Made by a program: the position numbers and the translations under genes. Below are positions 38,504 to 41,841 of a DNA stretch of 41,841 bases, in pieces. Below the pieces are notes generated by a model that was not told the DNA's origin, searched no databases, and worked only from the letters and a program-made list of their open reading frames with translations. Origin of the DNA: a virus; the IMG/VR virus record IMGVR_UViG_3300032087_003603, positions 1 to 41,841 of that record, one strand, 5' to 3'. Within the stretch, counting starts at the first letter, position 1. Each line of letters starts with the position of its first letter.

Positions 38504-38881
38504 ATGGGTGATAAAGTAACACAGGGTATAGAGCAATGGCTCTCAATAGGCAGTAAGGCGGTAACGGTTTTGTTTATTCCCTCTCTGTGGGTTTTTCACT
38601 TGTATTTAGACAATCGCTTAAATGCTAGATTTAACGACTTAAAGGACGAGTTGCGGGACGAATTTGTTAAGCAGTCAGAAGTTTACTCGTTTGCAAAAAA
38701 CGATGTTCTTACAAATTTCAAAACCAAGACCAACTCCGAGTTGCAAAACACAGCAGCTAAAATTCATATAAATGATGCAAAGGTAGACTCTATGCAGGCT
38801 AACACAAATCTTAGACTTGAAGCAATCAAGGAAGACATTTTAGAAATTAAAAGCATATTAACCAAGGCATACCCACAATGA
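38504..38881 (+). CDS. Membrane-anchored coiled-coil protein (i-spanin-like)
   Basis: A 125-residue protein with a short N-terminal polar part, one membrane helix (KAVTVLFIPSLWVFHLYL at about 18-35) and a long charged helical region. This N-terminal anchor plus periplasmic coiled coil fits an inner-membrane spanin; it could also be a holin partner. No o-spanin lipobox gene was found nearby. It follows the holin-like gene by 12 bases and is coupled to the tailspike by ATGA. Confidence 0.45.
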   Translation: MGDKVTQGIEQWLSIGSKAVTVLFIPSLWVFHLYLDNRLNARFNDLKDELRDEFVKQSEVYSFAKNDVLTNFKTKTNSELQNTAAKIHINDAKVDSMQANTNLRLEAIKEDILEIKSILTKAYPQ

Positions 38882-41151
38882 GCGTATCATCAGAACTTTA
38901 TAAAGTAAATGTGGTTGGCGACGGGTCAACCCCCTCCATTGCATTCAATCGCAAGGTCTTTAACTCAACCGACATCAAGGGGTTTAGTTACGACACCACC
39001 ACAAATGTCGAGACAGCGTTAGTAAATGGGACTGATTTTACCGTGACGGGGGCCGGAAACACCTCCTCTAGTGTTACCATTACCCCTACGTCATCCATCG
39101 CTACAGGCACTAACTGGGTACTTTACTCCGATGCTGGCAATGCCCAGGGCACAACACTGACAACGGCTGGAGAGTTTCCCGCCAAGTCGCTGGAGTATGC
39201 GTTCGACAAGTTGGCTATTGGCACACAGGAGGCAGACGGTAAGGCTGATCGGGCATTGAAGCTGCCAATTAGCGACACAGCGTCCACGGAGATCCCTAAC
39301 GCCACGGACAGAGCCAGCAAGGTTTTGGGATTTGATGCTAACGGTGCGATCCAAGCAGTTACTGCCAGTGCTTTAACTCCAGAGTACAAGTCGGTAACGG
39401 ACTTTGGTGCTGTTGGTGACGGCGTAACAGACGATACGGCTGCATTGCAAGGAGCATTAGATAGCAATGCCCTAGTCATAATGCCAGCAGGCAAATACCG
39501 CACCACAGCAAACCTTGTCATAGACCCCATACGCAATCGCAATTGTGGGTTTATTGGGTCTGTGTCACCATCTATTTATCCTGCAACTCAGCAAACTGGT
39601 GGTCCTGCCTGGGACGGCACCAAGGAGTGTCAGATATTTTATGATGGTTCTACCGGATCAACCACTGCGGTAATTGCAATCAGTGCTGAGGCAGTGGGAA
39701 CGGAGCCATCCTCTACTTTTGAAAACTCCATTTGGGGCGTTCGATTTGAAAACATCACTTTCAATGGCAACGACAAGGCCCAATACGGCTTTTACGCCGC
39801 CCGTTTGCAGCAACCGTATGTTGCTAATTGCGTAGCTAGGCAGTGCGAGGGCGATGGCTGGTACATCAATGGCAGCTACTCTGGAATGTTTGTGAACATT
39901 ATGGCCCGCCTAAATGGAGGCCGGGGCATTTCCATTGGCGCCGCTGCTGAAGACCTTGGCTGGACCACAAACAATAAATTAAACGGCGTGCTGTTTAGCA
40001 ACCTTTGGGCATACGCGAATGGTGGAGATAAACTATTTGACGACACAGAGGTTACGGACACCGCCCAAGCTGGGGCAAGCACAACGATTACTTTGGCCGC
40101 TGGCGCCTCTGCAAGCGATGACATCTACAATGATTGGGCAATAGAAATTACTTCTGGCACTGGATCGGGGCAGTATCGCACAATCACTGACTACAATGGC
40201 ACGACCAAGGTAGCTACCGTCTTGTCGGCGTGGGACACAAACCCGGACGCAACATCCGTTTACAGAATCTATGCCACCAACAAGGGATGTGGAGTGTACT
40301 TTAGACCCCACCGCAGTTGCAAGATCGACAGGGTTACTTCGGAATTGAACGATGGAGCGGGTATTGTCTTTGCCCCCACTAGCAGTGGAAATGTCATCCA
40401 TTCCGTTTACACCGAGTTAAACTCTGATTATGAGGTTGGAGGCACAGACGCCATAGATGATTCGCGTGCCGCTAAATCCTATGGAATACGCTTTGAGGGG
40501 ATTGCTTCGGGCGTCTCTTATGGGAACTCGGTTGAACACGGTTTCCTGAGCTCCGAGGAGTTGTGGATTCAGGGGATCGAGCCCACTTCCGCTAGGGTGG
40601 AATCAGCGGTTGAGTTCAAGAATCTGCTGGGTGGATCTGGGGTGGCTTCCGCTTGGGACAACTACCGCCTGATTAACTGCGCCGATGAGTTTATTGACAA
40701 CGTTACCGGAACGAACCCAGGATCGTCTTGGATTGTTAATTCCGACAGAGAAGGGAACTTCACCCCCACCCTTGAGGGCTCTGGCACCGCTGGAACAGGC
40801 TGGGGATATGACATAAACATCGGCTCCTATACTCGAATAGGCAAGTGGGTCTTCTTCAACCTTCGCATTGACCTTAACACTATTGGCTCAGGTGCGGCAG
40901 GCAGCGTGCTTATAAAGAATTTGCCATTCTCAATCAGGAACAGCAATGACAGTCAAACTGCATTCACTATTTCTAACGTTCAGAACATGACCACTAGCAC
41001 GGTTTTCGCCTCTGCTGCTGGTGTCATCAACACGTCGGAAATAGCTATTTACCACAAGACCGCAGCCGCTGCCAGCGAGTCTCAGACGCAAATCTCAGAC
41101 ATATCAGCTACAACCACGTTCAACATAAACGGGTTCTACCGGACCGCTTAG
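38878..41151 (+). CDS. Tailspike with T7-fibre-like anchor and pectate lyase-like domain
   Basis: A 757-residue receptor protein. Residues 1 to about 155 (SSELYKVNVVGDGSTPSIAF; LEYAFDKLAIGTQEADGKAD) match the virion-anchoring N-terminus of T7-type tail fibres. DFGAVGDGVTDDTAALQGAL near 172-191 is the classic start of the Pectate_lyase_3 beta-helix, so a polysaccharide-degrading spike is likely. A different beta module (about 390-465) interrupts the helix. The last 130 residues form a compact C-terminal domain (YTRIGKWVFFNLRI). It is the last late gene; its stop overlaps the converging HNH gene. Confidence 0.82.
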   Translation: MSVSSELYKVNVVGDGSTPSIAFNRKVFNSTDIKGFSYDTTTNVETALVNGTDFTVTGAGNTSSSVTITPTSSIATGTNWVLYSDAGNAQGTTLTTAGEFPAKSLEYAFDKLAIGTQEADGKADRALKLPISDTASTEIPNATDRASKVLGFDANGAIQAVTASALTPEYKSVTDFGAVGDGVTDDTAALQGALDSNALVIMPAGKYRTTANLVIDPIRNRNCGFIGSVSPSIYPATQQTGGPAWDGTKECQIFYDGSTGSTTAVIAISAEAVGTEPSSTFENSIWGVRFENITFNGNDKAQYGFYAARLQQPYVANCVARQCEGDGWYINGSYSGMFVNIMARLNGGRGISIGAAAEDLGWTTNNKLNGVLFSNLWAYANGGDKLFDDTEVTDTAQAGASTTITLAAGASASDDIYNDWAIEITSGTGSGQYRTITDYNGTTKVATVLSAWDTNPDATSVYRIYATNKGCGVYFRPHRSCKIDRVTSELNDGAGIVFAPTSSGNVIHSVYTELNSDYEVGGTDAIDDSRAAKSYGIRFEGIASGVSYGNSVEHGFLSSEELWIQGIEPTSARVESAVEFKNLLGGSGVASAWDNYRLINCADEFIDNVTGTNPGSSWIVNSDREGNFTPTLEGSGTAGTGWGYDINIGSYTRIGKWVFFNLRIDLNTIGSGAAGSVLIKNLPFSIRNSNDSQTAFTISNVQNMTTSTVFASAAGVINTSEIAIYHKTAAAASESQTQISDISATTTFNINGFYRTA

Positions 41152-41585
41152 CCGTGTGCGTCTGACCAGTCGCCCGGTGTTGGGTGTTCCCTTGTAGCTT
41201 TCCTCAGTGCTCTCTCGTCTGCTGTCTTTTGGGCATGACATTCGGAGCAGATTGCCTGGAACCCATCTAGCTCGCAGTAGAGCCGCTGTATTAGTTCGTT
41301 CCAGTTATAATCGAGATGTTTTTCTCCAGTGAACCCGTCAACAGGGACCACAGGAGATATGTGGTCAGCAACCATTTGAGATTGTGGAAACAGATTGCCG
41401 CACTGGTTGCAGCGATGCAGCTTACACTTGCGGCCAGTTTGCGGGTTGATTCCGTCTTCGACATAGGCATCCTTGATTGCTTGGTATTTGACTGGCCAAC
41501 GGGCTTTGCGTAAAGCGGACATGACAAAGCTCCTCATGCGAGCAGTGGTCCAAGTGTTTGAATTAAAAGATTTAGGTTTCTTCAT
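41148..41585 (-). CDS. HNH endonuclease with zinc-binding Cys pairs
   Basis: A 145-residue protein. CNQCG (59-63) and CSECH (113-117) form two Cys pairs around an HNH core with VADHISPVV (His75). The pattern is that of HNH nucleases often encoded beside phage replication genes. It is the last gene of the E2 transcript after the junction. Its stop and that of the tailspike overlap on opposite strands (41148-41151). The leader is A/C-rich (AAAAACAAACAC then ATG). Confidence 0.8.
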   Translation of the reverse strand: MKKPKSFNSNTWTTARMRSFVMSALRKARWPVKYQAIKDAYVEDGINPQTGRKCKLHRCNQCGNLFPQSQMVADHISPVVPVDGFTGEKHLDYNWNELIQRLYCELDGFQAICSECHAQKTADERALRKATREHPTPGDWSDAHG

Positions 41586-41626
41586 GTGTTTGTTTTTATT
41601 AAAAAGGTGATGTTATGTGCTCAATT

Positions 41627-41841
41627 TTAAGCATCAAAGCCCTCCTTTACCCTTCTGTGGTATCTTGAGAGAGACGATCTCGCATCCAGAAGGCAGTCCT
41701 CGCAGCACTTGCTGAAATCGACAAGGCTCTCCTTGTTGTCCACATACGCTTCTGCGTGATCCTGCACAACCCTATGCCCTCTCAGGCAGGAGTCAATGTT
41801 GTAGAATACGCGCTCTACGGTTCCGGGTTCTGGCAATGTGT
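41627..41841 (-). CDS. Hypothetical small protein, C-terminal part (gene crosses the contig junction)
   Basis: This is the remainder of the 74-residue gene whose ATG is at 99-101 across the circle. In this window the frame is open to the right edge. The visible part is rich in charged residues and holds a Cys-Cys-Glu-Asp-Cys cluster near the middle. Within this window alone a TTG at 41836 would be taken as start, but the joined sequence shows the better ATG. It lies 41 bases upstream of the last HNH gene. Confidence 0.65.
   Translation of the reverse strand, partial: TLPEPGTVERVFYNIDSCLRGHRVVQDHAEAYVDNKESLVDFSKCCEDCLLDARSSLSRYHRRVKEGFDA
41751..41841. repeat. Terminal direct repeat, right copy (circular contig overlap)
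   Basis: These 91 bases repeat bases 1-91 exactly. They mark the closure of a circular assembly. Confidence 0.9.

Overview
The window is a complete tailed-phage genome of about 41.75 kb, assembled as a circle and opened inside a small gene: bases 1-91 are repeated exactly at 41751-41841. The virion genes point to a short-tailed (podovirus) particle: a head-tail connector type portal, a BPP-1-like capsid set (a Bbp19-like protein, scaffold, major capsid and decoration protein), tail tubular proteins A and B, three internal/ejection proteins of the T7 gp14/gp15/gp16 kind, and a tailspike with a T7-fibre-like anchor. I see no integrase, repressor, reverse transcriptase, tRNA or CRISPR array. One early protein ends in a VPDSG-type CTERM sorting signal, a tag known mainly from Verrucomicrobiota and relatives. 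This makes a verrucomicrobial host a reasonable inference, but not a proof.

The layout is two divergent transcription arms that start in a control region at about 12.8-13.66 kb and meet at 41148-41151, where the last two stop codons overlap. The leftward (minus) arm is early. Operon E1 (promoter near 13508-13536, genes 12.8 to 8.8 kb) holds 14 small unknown genes and ends at a terminator at 8736-8768. Operon E2 (promoter near 8702-8730) starts with a structured leader of about 350 nt. It then encodes a tiny membrane protein, an SSB-like protein, homing-type HNH enzymes, a sigma-like regulator, a calcineurin-like phosphoesterase, a MazG/Nmad1-like protein, the CTERM protein, a Cas4/RecB-like nuclease and a Dda/RecD-like helicase. 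It crosses the contig junction and ends with another HNH gene. No DNA polymerase, primase or RNA polymerase is recognisable, so replication and transcription probably use host enzymes, modified by phage factors.

The rightward (plus) arm is late. It uses four near-consensus sigma-70 promoters (13614, 17252, 20768, 34905) sharing CTTGAC, a 17-base spacer and TATAATG. In order it carries an HNH gene, an HExxH protein, TerL, a GNAT-like protein, TerS, portal, scaffold, capsid, decoration, an HNH gene boxed by UUCG-loop terminators, tail tube proteins, ejection proteins, a run of seven appendage/adhesin candidates and a small holin/spanin-like pair. No standard endolysin is visible.

The least explained features are non-coding. 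There are five copies of an intercistronic stem-loop element in the early operons with an apparently compensated base change, a second family of palindromic repeats (core GTTAC-nnn-GTAAC), two long structured early leaders, and a set of A/C-rich, SD-less start regions.
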